Origin: Halomonas organivorans
GTDB taxonomy: Bacteria; Pseudomonadota; Gammaproteobacteria; Pseudomonadales; Halomonadaceae
Assembly (NCBI RefSeq): GCF_014192055.1
Contig: NZ_JACHXM010000007.1
Coordinates: 124,001-188,000, forward strand
Direction of reading: 5' to 3'
DNA length: 64,000 nt
The stretch's first letter is position 1. Each line of letters opens with the position of its first letter. Position numbers and translations under genes: made by a program. Below the pieces are notes generated by a model that ran no database searches, was not told the DNA's origin, and was given only the letters and a program-made list of their open reading frames with translations. Of this stretch, positions 52,509-60,982 are shown piece after piece.

Positions 52509-53390
52509 GTGAAACACGACCGTTTCAAGCCTGCCGCCGGTACCCTGAGAACCCGCGTCTTCCAGGTCATCTTCGAATCCGATACCCCGCTGGCCAAGGG
52601 CTTCGACATCGTGCTGATCGGGATCATCCTGACCAGCGTGCTGGTGGTGATGCTGGAGAGCGTTCCCGCCCTGCGCGACGCCTACGGCCCCTGGTTCCGC
52701 CGGCTCGAGTGGGGCTTCACGCTACTGTTCACCGCCGAGCTTTTGGTCCGGCTCTATTGCCTGGAGCGGCCCTGGCAATACCTGCGGAGCTTCTACGGCA
52801 TCATCGACGTGGTCGCCATCCTGCCCACCTGGCTGGCGCTGGTGCTGCCGGGCGCCCAATCGCTGGTCGTAGTGCGCCTGCTGCGCACGCTGCGGGTGTT
52901 CAGGGTGCTGCGGCTGATGGAGTTCGTCGGCGAGGGGCGCCTGCTGATCGACGCCCTGAAGCGCAGCGGGCGGCAGATCTTCCTGTTCCTGTTCACCGTC
53001 TGCATGCTGATCACCATCTTCGCCTCGCTGGTCTACCTGATCGAGCCCGCCGAGGCCGGCTTCACCAGCATTCCCGCGTCGATCTACTGGGCGGCGGTGA
53101 CCCTGACCACGGTGGGCTACGGCGACATCGCCCCGGTGACGCCGCTCGGCCAGAGCATCTCGGTGATGGTGATGCTGATCGGCTATTCGATCATCGCCGT
53201 GCCCACCGGCGTGTTCTCGGCCGAGGTGATCCGCTCGATCCGGGCCGACCGCTACTCCGAAGAAGCCTGCCCCGGGTGCGGACACGATCATCACGAGAAA
53301 CGCGCCCGCTATTGCCTGCGCTGTGGCACCTGGCTCGACGAGACCACGCCCGATCCCCGCACCCTGGATGAAAAAACGCCCCGGGAATGA
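52509..53390 (+). CDS. Voltage-gated-type potassium channel with C-terminal zinc ribbon
   Basis: A 293-residue ion channel. Segments S1-S4 (S4 RLLRTLRVFRVLRLM with spaced Arg) precede the pore with selectivity filter TVGYGD and S6. The cytosolic tail has CPGCG-x11-CLRCG, a zinc-ribbon-like pair of CxxC motifs. I chose the GTG at 52509 with GAGGAG upstream; the preceding open frame is the neighbour's other frame. Its last codons and stop lie within the terminator of the opposite-strand gene. Confidence 0.9.
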   Translation: MKHDRFKPAAGTLRTRVFQVIFESDTPLAKGFDIVLIGIILTSVLVVMLESVPALRDAYGPWFRRLEWGFTLLFTAELLVRLYCLERPWQYLRSFYGIIDVVAILPTWLALVLPGAQSLVVVRLLRTLRVFRVLRLMEFVGEGRLLIDALKRSGRQIFLFLFTVCMLITIFASLVYLIEPAEAGFTSIPASIYWAAVTLTTVGYGDIAPVTPLGQSISVMVMLIGYSIIAVPTGVFSAEVIRSIRADRYSEEACPGCGHDHHEKRARYCLRCGTWLDETTPDPRTLDEKTPRE

Positions 53391-53400
53391 TCCCGGGGCG
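53371..53400 (-). terminator. Terminator overlapping the K+ channel 3' end
   Basis: A 10-bp stem, CGCCCCGGGA with TCCCGGGGCG, on a 4-base loop, with an A6 run at the left that becomes a U-run on the minus transcript. It serves the acid phosphatase gene ending at 53430, and its plus strand encodes the last codons of the channel; the channel's TGA stop is in the loop. Confidence 0.85.
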
Positions 53401-53429
53401 CCTCCTCGTGCGATGTCGCGGGCGCGAAC

Positions 53430-54206
53430 TCACTCGACCTCGAGCGGTGCGTCCCAGCCCTCCAGCTCGGCCTCGCTCCAGTCGCCGTAGCCGGCGTTGG
53501 GGAACACGATCCAGTCCTGGCCGAAACGCTCGGCGTTCTCGTCGACGAGCTCATGCTGACCGGCCAGATCGGCATCGGCGAACTCTCCGGCGAAATCGTG
53601 CAGGGAGTCGCCAAGCTGCATCACCAGGGTGTGGTCCTCGACCACCGCGGCACGACGCTCCGACTTGGGCGGCCCCAACAGCATGACGCTGTCCTCGGAG
53701 ACCTGGGGCAGGTCCAGCGCCTCCAGGGTGGCGATGGTATCGGCCTCGTTCTCCTGATAGCGATCGGAGACGTAGTAGATGGCCACGCCGTGCTCGTCGG
53801 CATAGTCCAGGAAGGCCTTGGCGCCCGGAATCAGGCTCGGCTCGCCCTCACGCTCCCAATGCTTCCAGGTATCCCAGGTGGTGTAGTCATGGCACTCGCT
53901 CATGTCGCGGGCCAGCAGGGCGCTGTTATCCAGCACCGTCTCGTCGAGGTCGGTGATGATCGCCGGGGCGGCGTCTTCGCCCAGCGCCTCTAGCCGGTCC
54001 TCGAGGCGATAGCGTGCCAGGGCGAAGCCCTGACGCTGCAGGGCGGCGACCTCGGCGGACTGCTGCTGGTAGCGCAGGCCCATCGCATAGGCGGCCTGGG
54101 CGCAGATCATGGAATCGTCATCGGCAACGGCCGGGGCGGCCATCGGCAGCGCCATCAGACCGGCCACGGCGGCGACGCCAGCAAGGCGGTAATCCGTCAT
54201 CGGCAT
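53430..54206 (-). CDS. Periplasmic HAD-family acid phosphatase (class B / e(P4)-like)
   Basis: A 258-residue HAD phosphatase with a Sec signal (cleavage after PAVAD near residue 28). The HAD motif I is ITDLDETVLDNS, motif II is YYVSDR, and a third is MQLGDSLHDF. The sequence resembles the e(P4)/5'-nucleotidase family, but the lipobox Cys seen in e(P4) lipoproteins is absent, so it is probably soluble. AAGGAG precedes the ATG. A long AT-rich leader lies upstream. Confidence 0.88.
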   Translation of the reverse strand: MPMTDYRLAGVAAVAGLMALPMAAPAVADDDSMICAQAAYAMGLRYQQQSAEVAALQRQGFALARYRLEDRLEALGEDAAPAIITDLDETVLDNSALLARDMSECHDYTTWDTWKHWEREGEPSLIPGAKAFLDYADEHGVAIYYVSDRYQENEADTIATLEALDLPQVSEDSVMLLGPPKSERRAAVVEDHTLVMQLGDSLHDFAGEFADADLAGQHELVDENAERFGQDWIVFPNAGYGDWSEAELEGWDAPLEVE

Positions 54207-54368
54207 GGAGTTCTCCTTGTGTGAGTGCTCTCGGGCGCGGCGACACTGGCCGCCACTCGATTACACCTTGTTATCGAAGAAAGACGATTGGATCATATTT
54301 TATTTTTATTGGTCATTCAAATAATGACCGAGAAGAGCGACTGCCTACTGCCCTGTATCGTCGCTGCG

Positions 54369-54402
54369 AAAAAAAACCGGCTCGACCAGAAGGTCGAGCC
54401 GG
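54369..54402 (-). terminator. Rho-independent terminator of the yciO unit
   Basis: An 11-bp stem (CCGGCTCGACC with GGTCGAGCCGG) with a 4-base loop, preceded on the plus strand by eight A's. It lies 28 bp past the yciO stop. Confidence 0.93.
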
Positions 54403-54429
54403 CGGAGAAGTGCCGTAAACGGTGCGGAA

Positions 54430-55053
54430 TCAGCTTTCGAAGGGAGCCAGATCGCCGCGGCCTTCGCGGACTACCTTGGGCGGCAGCTCACGCAGGTCCA
54501 CCACGCTGGTCGGCTCCAGGTGGCAGGCGCCGCCGTCGATGACCAGCGCCAGGTGGGCACCGAAGCGATCGCGAATTTCCTCGGCATCGGTCATCGGCAG
54601 TTCCTCGCCGTCGGGAATCAGGGTCACGCTCATCAGCGGCTCGCCCAGGGCATCGAGCAACGCCCGAGTGATCTGGTGATCGGGCACCCGTACACCGATC
54701 GAACGCCGCTTGGGGTGCAGCAGCAGGCGCGGCACCTCGGTGGTGGCCTGGAGAATGAAGGTGTAGGGCCCAGGGGTATGGGCCTTGAGCAGCCGGAACA
54801 CGGCGTTGTCGACCTTGGCGTAGGTGCCGATCTCGGAGAGATCGGAGCACACCAGGGTGAAGTTGTGCTTGTCGTCCAGATCACGCAGCCACTTGATGCG
54901 TTCGACCGCCTTCTTGTCGCCCAGGTGACAGCCCAGGGCATAGCCGGAGTCGGTGGGATAGGCGATCACGCCGCCATCGCGAATGATCTGCACCGCCTGG
55001 TCGATGAGGCGCTTCTGGGGATTGTCCGGGTGAATCTGGAAGAACTGGCTCAT
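54430..55053 (-). CDS. yciO: YciO-type Sua5/YrdC family protein
   Basis: A 207-residue protein of the YrdC fold. The phosphate-binding loop GGVIAYPTDSGYALGC and KHNFTLVCSDLSEIG are typical of YciO, a relative of the TsaC/YrdC threonylcarbamoyl-AMP synthases. YciO itself has weak or unclear activity in t6A synthesis. The ATG at 55053 has AGGGAG upstream. It follows the PHP gene by 35 bp, the same gene order as E. coli rnm-yciO. Confidence 0.92.
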   Translation of the reverse strand: MSQFFQIHPDNPQKRLIDQAVQIIRDGGVIAYPTDSGYALGCHLGDKKAVERIKWLRDLDDKHNFTLVCSDLSEIGTYAKVDNAVFRLLKAHTPGPYTFILQATTEVPRLLLHPKRRSIGVRVPDHQITRALLDALGEPLMSVTLIPDGEELPMTDAEEIRDRFGAHLALVIDGGACHLEPTSVVDLRELPPKVVREGRGDLAPFES

Positions 55054-55088
55054 GGGCACTCCCTGTTCTCTTGGGTCGAAGACGCGGC

Positions 55089-55997
55089 TCAGGCCGCCGG
55101 GGCCAGGCCTACCCACCCCGCCAGCCGCGGATGGGTCCACACCGGGGCCACCGCGGTGCGGGGCACCGGGCTCATGCTGCCCGGCGCCAGATGGCCGCCG
55201 GGAAAATGGAAGTCGCTGCCCAGCGAGGCCCGAAGCTCACGCTCCTGGAGCTGGCGGGCCAGGTCGCGGGTGGCATCGGGGTTCTGGAATCCGCTGATCA
55301 GCTCGACGGCCCTGCCGCCGGCCTCGCGGAAGTCGTCCAGCAGCAGCCCGCGCTTGCGGCGCGTCAGCTTGTGGCGCAGGGGGTGCGCCAGCACCGCCAC
55401 GCCGCCGGCGTCGAGGATCCAGCCCACCGCCTCGCGAAGATAGGGCCAATGGGCCTTGACGTCACCGGCCTTGCCGTTACCCAGATGCTTGGCGAAGGCC
55501 GTGGCCATGTCGGGTACCAGGCCCGCCGCGACCAGCGCCTTGGCGAAATCGGGGCGGCCCAGCGGGCGATCGGAGCCGGCCTGCTCGCGAGCCCGGGCCA
55601 GGGCGTCGTCGAGGCCGATCTTCTCCAGACGCGCGGCAATGGTCACCGAACGCCGCTCACGGGCCTCGGCCTGGCCGATGAGCCCTTCGGCCAGGGTGCC
55701 CCGGACACCCTCGGGCAACAATCCCACCACGTGCAGGTTGACCCCGCGCCACTGGGTGGAGAGTTCCGTGGCCGGCAGCACCCTCACCCCCGCAGCCTCT
55801 CCGGCCTGACAGGCCTCGGCCACGCCGTCCACGGTATCGTGGTCGGTCAGGGCGATATGGGTCAGACCCCGTTCAGCGCACAGCGCCACCAGATCGGTCG
55901 GCGACAGGGCGCCATCCGAGGCGGTGGAATGCATGTGCAGATCGATGGTGAGGGCATCTTGACCCTCGAAGCGCACGGGAAGTGCTGGCATTGGCAT
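55089..55997 (-). CDS. rnm: PHP-domain phosphoesterase (RNase AM / YciV)
   Basis: About 302 residues. The PHP metal residues are visible: HMHSTASDG, LTDHDTVDG, VLAHPLRHK and GSDFHFPGG. E. coli Rnm (YciV) trims rRNA 5' ends and dephosphorylates 3',5'-bisphosphonucleotides. The start is uncertain: ATG at 55997 is taken, but 55991 and 56033 are also possible. The open frame continues 57 codons beyond without conservation. Gene order rnm-yciO fits E. coli. Confidence 0.88.
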   Translation of the reverse strand: MPMPALPVRFEGQDALTIDLHMHSTASDGALSPTDLVALCAERGLTHIALTDHDTVDGVAEACQAGEAAGVRVLPATELSTQWRGVNLHVVGLLPEGVRGTLAEGLIGQAEARERRSVTIAARLEKIGLDDALARAREQAGSDRPLGRPDFAKALVAAGLVPDMATAFAKHLGNGKAGDVKAHWPYLREAVGWILDAGGVAVLAHPLRHKLTRRKRGLLLDDFREAGGRAVELISGFQNPDATRDLARQLQERELRASLGSDFHFPGGHLAPGSMSPVPRTAVAPVWTHPRLAGWVGLAPAA

Positions 55998-56235
55998 GAC
56001 GTAGGCAGGTGACTTTGTCAGAATAGCGACCATGGTGCTCGCCCGACCCACCCCGGTCAACCGAGCCACTCGCTCCCTGGCGCGAAACGCCGCCGCGCGG
56101 CCAGCATCGAGGCCGGGCGAATCGCGGCACGACACCGGCATATTCCCGCCTCTGCGCCCGTGTGGCACGGGCGACGATCCAGGAGGTCAGGACGCCGCTT
56201 TGGATTGATACGTTAATAGCCGAGGACATCCCGAG

Positions 56236-56535
56236 ATGCTCTACGCCATCATCAGTGAAGATGTGCACGACAGCCTGGAACGGCGCCTGGCCGCCCGTCC
56301 CGATCACCTGGCCCGCCTCGAGCAGCTGCGCGATGAAGGTCGCCTGGTGCTGGCCGGCCCCCATCCGGCCATCGACAGCGAGGATCCCGGCGAGGCAGGC
56401 TTCAGCGGCAGCCTGGTGGTCGCCGAGTTCGAGGACCTGGAGAGCGCCCAGGCCTGGGCGGACGCCGATCCCTATATCATCGCCGGCGTCTACGCCAAGG
56501 TGACGGTGAAGCCTTTCAAGAAGGCGCTCCCCTAA
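56236..56535 (+). CDS. yciI: YciI-family protein
   Basis: A 99-residue ferredoxin-like-fold protein. Family features are visible: [21 protein letters not shown] with the putative active-site His, and [18 protein letters not shown]. Function is unknown in most bacteria. It is divergent from rnm-yciO. Hairpin CCTGCCG/CGGCAGG (56539-56560) just past the stop may be a weak terminator. Confidence 0.93.
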   Translation: MLYAIISEDVHDSLERRLAARPDHLARLEQLRDEGRLVLAGPHPAIDSEDPGEAGFSGSLVVAEFEDLESAQAWADADPYIIAGVYAKVTVKPFKKALP

Positions 56536-56713
56536 GCGCCTGCCGGCCGCAAGCGGCAGGATCGGCTCGCGCGTCGGGCTCGAGCCGTTTTCATAGGGGG
56601 TGATGCCGTGACACCCCTGACTGAAGCGTGGGGACGGTCTGCCGAGCCCCTCTGCGAATGCCTCGGGGCATGAGCGCATCGTCCCACGGCGCCGACTTGT
56701 CCCCAGAGATGAC

Positions 56714-56751
56714 TTATCAACACGTCGATTTCCCACAGCTTCTGTGGATAA
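56714..56751. promoter_or_regulatory. Two DnaA-box-like sites upstream of mnmC
   Basis: TGTGGATAA at 56743-56751 is an exact DnaA box (TTATCCACA) on the minus strand, and TTATCAACA at 56714-56722 matches with one change. The region 56536-56851 otherwise holds only mnmC leader sequence. They may be chance or a DnaA-controlled promoter. Confidence 0.4.
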
Positions 56752-56851
56752 CATTGTTGAAACGCCGCGGACCCATTGCGCCAGCCCAGTGGCGAAGGCG
56801 CCGCGGCGAGATCGATCAATCCTTGACCAGTTGCCCCTCCCGGAGCCGACC

Positions 56852-58966
56852 TTGACCGCCGCCCCCGATGACCTGCCGCCGCTGGCCGGCCTGGAACACG
56901 CCCGCCTCGACTGGCGCCAGGATGCCAACGGCGAGACCGCTCCGCACTCAAGCGCCTTCGACGACGTCTACTTTTCGCGCCATGACGGCCGCGCCGAGAC
57001 CGAGCACGTGTTCCTGGCCGCCAATCGCCTGCCCGAACGCTTCGCCCACTGGCGTGCCACTCGCCCCTTCGTGGTCGGCGAAACCGGCTTCGGCACCGGG
57101 CTCAACATGCTATGCGCCTGGGCATGCTTCGATGCCCACGCCCCGGCCGAGGCCCGACTGCACCTGGTATCCACCGAGAAGTTTCCGCTCGAGCGCGACG
57201 ACCTGGCACGGGCGCTCGCTGCCTGGCCGGATCTCGCCGAACGCGCCGCGGCGCTGGTCGCGCAGTGGCCGGAGCCGGTGGCCGGCGTGCATCGCCTGTG
57301 GCTCGACCAGCGCGTGACCCTGGACCTGCACTTCGGCGACACCACCGAGCGCCTCCGGCTTCTCGACGGGGCCGTGGATGCCTGGTTCCTGGACGGCTTC
57401 GCCCCCTCCAGGAATCCCGAGATGTGGCACCCCGAGCTGTTCGCCGCCATGGCCGCGCGTTCGCGACCGGGCGCCACCTTCGCCACCTTCACCTGCGCCG
57501 GGGTGGTCAAGCGCGGCCTCAAGGCCGCCGGCTTCGCCTGGCGCAAGGTGCCCGGCTTCGGCCGCAAGCGCGAGATGCTGGCCGGCGAGATCGAGACGCC
57601 GCCGGAAGACGAACGCCGCCGGACGACGCCCTGGTTCACGCCCCCGGCGCCGCAGCCGGCACGCCGCGTCGCGGTGATCGGCGCCGGGCTCGCCGGCACG
57701 ACCGTGGCCGCCGCCCTGGCGCGTCGCGGCGTGGCGGTGACACTGATCGACCGCGAGGGCCCCGGCGCAGGCGCCTCCGGCAATGCCCAGGGCGCGCTCT
57801 ACGTGAAGCTCGCCGCCGACACCAACCGGCAGAGCCGCACCTACCTGGCCGGGCTGCTGCATGCCCGACGCTGGCTCGAGGCGTTGGACCCCGAGCACAC
57901 GCTGTGGTCGCCCGGCGGGGTGCTGCAGCTCGCTCCCACCGAGCGCGAGACGCGCCGCCAGGCCCGCTTTCTCGCCAACCATCCGCTGCCGGAGAGCGTG
58001 GTGCGCGCGGTCGACGCCGACGAGGCCGGCCGGCTCGCCGGGCTCGATCTGCCCCACGACGGACTCGGCCTGTCCCACGACGGACTCGGCCTGTCCCACG
58101 AAGGGCTCGGCTTATCCTACGGCGGGCTCTACTACCCGCTGGCCGGCTGGGTGCGTCCGGACGCCCTTTGCCGCCGTCTGGCGGCGAGCGACGGAGTGAG
58201 CGTTTACCGGGGTGAGGTCCGCGAGATCTCGCCCATTGCGGGTGAAGACGGAGCCGGCGGCTGGCGGCTGGCGCTGGCCGGCGGCGACAGCGCCGCCCTC
58301 GCGGTCGACACTCTCGAGATCGACCAAGTGGTGATCGCCGCAGCCACTGCCTCCAACGGCTTCGCCCAGACCGCCGCCCTGCCCCTGCAGCCGGTGCGCG
58401 GCCAGATCTCGCGGCTCACGCTGCCGAGCGGCGCTCCCGCGCCGACGCGGGTCATCTGCGCCGGCGGCTACGCCATGCCGCCGCTGGACGGCAGCTTGAC
58501 CTTCGGCGCCAGCTTCGCCCCCAACGACGCCGATGCGGCGACCCGCGAGGCGGATCATGCCGCCAATCTCGAGGAGCTCGAGCGTACCCTGCCCGGCTAT
58601 CCCGCCGCGCTGGCGGCGGCCGACGCCGATCTCTCGCCGGCGGCGCTGGACGGCCGCGCCGCGGTGCGCGCCGCCAGCCCCGACAAGTCGCCCTACGCCG
58701 GCCCGGTGCCCGACGCCGAAGCCTGGCGCCACGACTATGCCGCCATGGCCAAGGACGCCACCCGCGCGCCGGAACGGCCCGGGCGCCATCATCCGGGGCT
58801 GTGGATCAGCGCCGCCCACGGCTCACGCGGTCTTTCCAGCGCGCCGCTGTGCGCCGAGCTGATCGCCTCGCGTATCTGCGACGAGCCGCTGCCACTCGAG
58901 GCACCGCTGGCCGATCACCTGCATCCCGGGCGGCGCGTCATCCGCGATCTGATTCGTGGACATTAG
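56852..58966 (+). CDS. mnmC: Bifunctional tRNA mnm5s2U34 biosynthesis protein MnmC
   Basis: About 704 residues. The N-terminal MnmD-type methyltransferase (about 1-260, with FDDVYFSRHDG, VGETGFGTGLNML and WFLDGFAPSRNPEMW) is fused to a C-terminal FAD oxidoreductase (from VAVIGAGLAGTTVAAAL). It removes the carboxymethyl group and methylates U34 of certain tRNAs. The TTG at 56852 has GGAG nearby; the open frame starts at 56744, so an earlier start cannot be excluded. Odd: a 21-bp in-frame tandem repeat at 58049-58132 inserts repeated LSHDGLG units in the oxidoreductase domain. Confidence 0.93.
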   Translation: MTAAPDDLPPLAGLEHARLDWRQDANGETAPHSSAFDDVYFSRHDGRAETEHVFLAANRLPERFAHWRATRPFVVGETGFGTGLNMLCAWACFDAHAPAEARLHLVSTEKFPLERDDLARALAAWPDLAERAAALVAQWPEPVAGVHRLWLDQRVTLDLHFGDTTERLRLLDGAVDAWFLDGFAPSRNPEMWHPELFAAMAARSRPGATFATFTCAGVVKRGLKAAGFAWRKVPGFGRKREMLAGEIETPPEDERRRTTPWFTPPAPQPARRVAVIGAGLAGTTVAAALARRGVAVTLIDREGPGAGASGNAQGALYVKLAADTNRQSRTYLAGLLHARRWLEALDPEHTLWSPGGVLQLAPTERETRRQARFLANHPLPESVVRAVDADEAGRLAGLDLPHDGLGLSHDGLGLSHEGLGLSYGGLYYPLAGWVRPDALCRRLAASDGVSVYRGEVREISPIAGEDGAGGWRLALAGGDSAALAVDTLEIDQVVIAAATASNGFAQTAALPLQPVRGQISRLTLPSGAPAPTRVICAGGYAMPPLDGSLTFGASFAPNDADAATREADHAANLEELERTLPGYPAALAAADADLSPAALDGRAAVRAASPDKSPYAGPVPDAEAWRHDYAAMAKDATRAPERPGRHHPGLWISAAHGSRGLSSAPLCAELIASRICDEPLPLEAPLADHLHPGRRVIRDLIRGH
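58049..58132 (+). repeat. In-frame 21-bp tandem repeat in mnmC
   Basis: Units start at 58049, 58070 and 58091, with a decayed fourth at 58112, and encode LPHDGLG, LSHDGLG, LSHEGLG and LSYGGLY. The first three differ by a few bases each. It keeps the reading frame. Confidence 0.9.
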
Positions 58967-59055
58967 ACAGACCCTCGCTGACTTGATCTGGCGCCGGGCC
59001 CATATGACGGCTTGCTGATAGGCTGTCAACAAGGGAGCCGGCGGGGAGACCGGGG

Positions 59056-60054
59056 ATGCGAGGCAGGCCATGGCGGGAAAGGCAGCGGTGCCAGCGAGCC
59101 GGCGGGCTTGCCCTGCTGCTGATGCTTCCCCTGCTCGGCGGCTGCGGCGACACGCCCGCCGGCCTGCCGGGCAGCCTGGAGTGGGACCGCCTGGCGCTGC
59201 CCGCCGAGGCCTCCGAGCCGGTGCGCCGCTGGGCCGTCGACGAAGGGCAGCGCGTAGCGGCGGATCAGGTTCTGCTGGAGCTCGACGGCCGGCGGCTCGA
59301 GGCACAGCTGGCCGCCGCCGAAAGCGAGCTCGCCGAGGCCGAGGCCAGCCTTGCCGAGCTGCGCCATGGCCCACGCGCCGAAACACTGGCCGCGGCCAGC
59401 GCCGAACTGGCGCGGGCACGGGCCGAGGCCGGGCTGGCCGAGCTCTCCTTCCGACGCCAGCAGGCGCTGTTCGAGCGGCGCGCGGTGTCCGAGGACGCCC
59501 TGGATGCCGCGCGGGCCGAGCGCGACCGGCGCCGCGCCGAGTCGGCAGAAGCCGAGGCGCGGCTGGCGGAGTTCGAGGCCGGCACCCGCCGGGAGCGCCT
59601 CGATCAGGCCGAGGCGGCGGCGGCCAGGGCCCGTCACCGCGTCGAGTCTCTGGCCGTGGATCGCGAGCGCCTGGTGGTGCGCGCGCCGCGCCCCGGCCGG
59701 GTCGACGCCCTGCCCTTCCTGCCCGGCGATCAGCCCCCCGCCGGTGCGACCCTGGTCAGCCTGCTGGTCGGCGAGGCGCCCTACGCACGCTTCTTCGTCC
59801 CCGCCGGGCAACGCGCCAACCTGGCCGTCGGCGATGCCCTGATCGTGCACGTCGAAGGCCTCGCCGAGCCCTTCGAGGCCACCCTGGAGCACATCCGCCG
59901 CGAGCCGGCCTTCACGCCCTTCTATGCGCTGAGCGGCGAGGACGCCAGCCGCCTGGTGTATCGCGCCGAAGCACGGCTCTCGGGCGAACGGGCCGGCACC
60001 CTGCCGGCCGGGCTACCGGTGCGCGTGGAGATCGTCGATGAACGCGACCGCTGA
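59056..60054 (+). CDS. HlyD-family membrane fusion lipoprotein of an ABC exporter
   Basis: A 332-residue periplasmic adaptor. Lipobox LLGGC near residue 30 suggests a lipoprotein anchor. The lipoyl-like half motifs RWAVDEGQRVAADQVLLEL and RAPRPGRVDALPFLPGDQ flank a long alpha-helical hairpin of Ala/Glu/Arg-rich heptads. It resembles YbhG of E. coli. The next gene starts inside it, 17 bp before its stop. Confidence 0.88.
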   Translation: MRGRPWRERQRCQRAGGLALLLMLPLLGGCGDTPAGLPGSLEWDRLALPAEASEPVRRWAVDEGQRVAADQVLLELDGRRLEAQLAAAESELAEAEASLAELRHGPRAETLAAASAELARARAEAGLAELSFRRQQALFERRAVSEDALDAARAERDRRRAESAEAEARLAEFEAGTRRERLDQAEAAAARARHRVESLAVDRERLVVRAPRPGRVDALPFLPGDQPPAGATLVSLLVGEAPYARFFVPAGQRANLAVGDALIVHVEGLAEPFEATLEHIRREPAFTPFYALSGEDASRLVYRAEARLSGERAGTLPAGLPVRVEIVDERDR

Positions 60055-60982
60055 GTCGACGGTGATCCGCACCCGAGGGCTGAGCAAGCGCTTCGGCGAG
60101 ACGCTCGCGGTCGAGGCCCTCGACCTGGCCGTGGCCCGCGGTGAGGTCTACGGCTTTCTCGGCCCCAACGGCTCGGGAAAATCGACCACCCTGCGCATGC
60201 TGTGCGGCCTGCTGCGCCCAAGCGCCGGCGACATCGAAGTGCTCGGCCACCGCCTGCCCGAAGAGGCCGAAGCGCTCAAGCGGCGGCTGGGCTACATGAC
60301 CCAGAGCTTCTCGCTGTATCGCGACCTGAGCGTCGCCGAGAACCTGGCCTTCCTGGCCGCGGTGCACGAGCTGCCACGGCGCGAGGCCCGCAAGCGCCGC
60401 GAGGAACTGCTGGCGCGCTACCGGCTGGAGCGATTCCGCGACCGCCTGGCGGGCACCCTGAGCGGCGGCGAGCGCCAGCGCCTGGCGCTCGCCGGGGCCG
60501 TGCTGCATCGCCCCGACCTGCTGCTGCTGGACGAGCCCACCAGCGCCGTGGACCCGCAGTCGCGGCGCGATTTCTGGGAATCGCTCTTCGAGCTCGCCGA
60601 TGCCGGCACCAGCGTGCTGGTCTCCACCCACTACATGGACGAGGCGGAACGCTGCACCCGGCTGGCGATCCTCGACCGCGGCCGGCTGGTCGCCGACGAC
60701 ACCCCAAGGGCGCTGATGGCGGCGCTGCCAGGCCGGCCGCTGCGCGTCGAGGTCGAACGTCCGCGGGCGGCCCGTCGCCTGCTGGAATCGGCCCCCGGCG
60801 TGCGCGAGGTCGCCCAGATCGGCGCCGCGCTGCGCCTGCTGGTGGACGAACGCGCCACGCCGGAGGCGATCGCCGAACGCCTGAAGGAAGCCGGCGTCGA
60901 GGCCCGGGTCACCCCGGAGACGGCGACTCTCGAGGACGTCTTCGTGGCCGCCACCCGCCGCCAGCGGGAGCCCGCATCATGA
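60038..60982 (+). CDS. ABC transporter ATP-binding protein (YbhF-like)
   Basis: A 314-residue ABC-2-type ATPase. Walker A is GPNGSGKST, the signature is LSGGERQRLALA and Walker B is LLLLDEPTSAVDP, followed by the His switch in STHYMD. One nucleotide-binding domain only, so it must dimerise, unlike the two-domain YbhF. It overlaps the adaptor gene by 17 bp and the permease by four. Confidence 0.92.
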   Translation: MNATAESTVIRTRGLSKRFGETLAVEALDLAVARGEVYGFLGPNGSGKSTTLRMLCGLLRPSAGDIEVLGHRLPEEAEALKRRLGYMTQSFSLYRDLSVAENLAFLAAVHELPRREARKRREELLARYRLERFRDRLAGTLSGGERQRLALAGAVLHRPDLLLLDEPTSAVDPQSRRDFWESLFELADAGTSVLVSTHYMDEAERCTRLAILDRGRLVADDTPRALMAALPGRPLRVEVERPRAARRLLESAPGVREVAQIGAALRLLVDERATPEAIAERLKEAGVEARVTPETATLEDVFVAATRRQREPAS

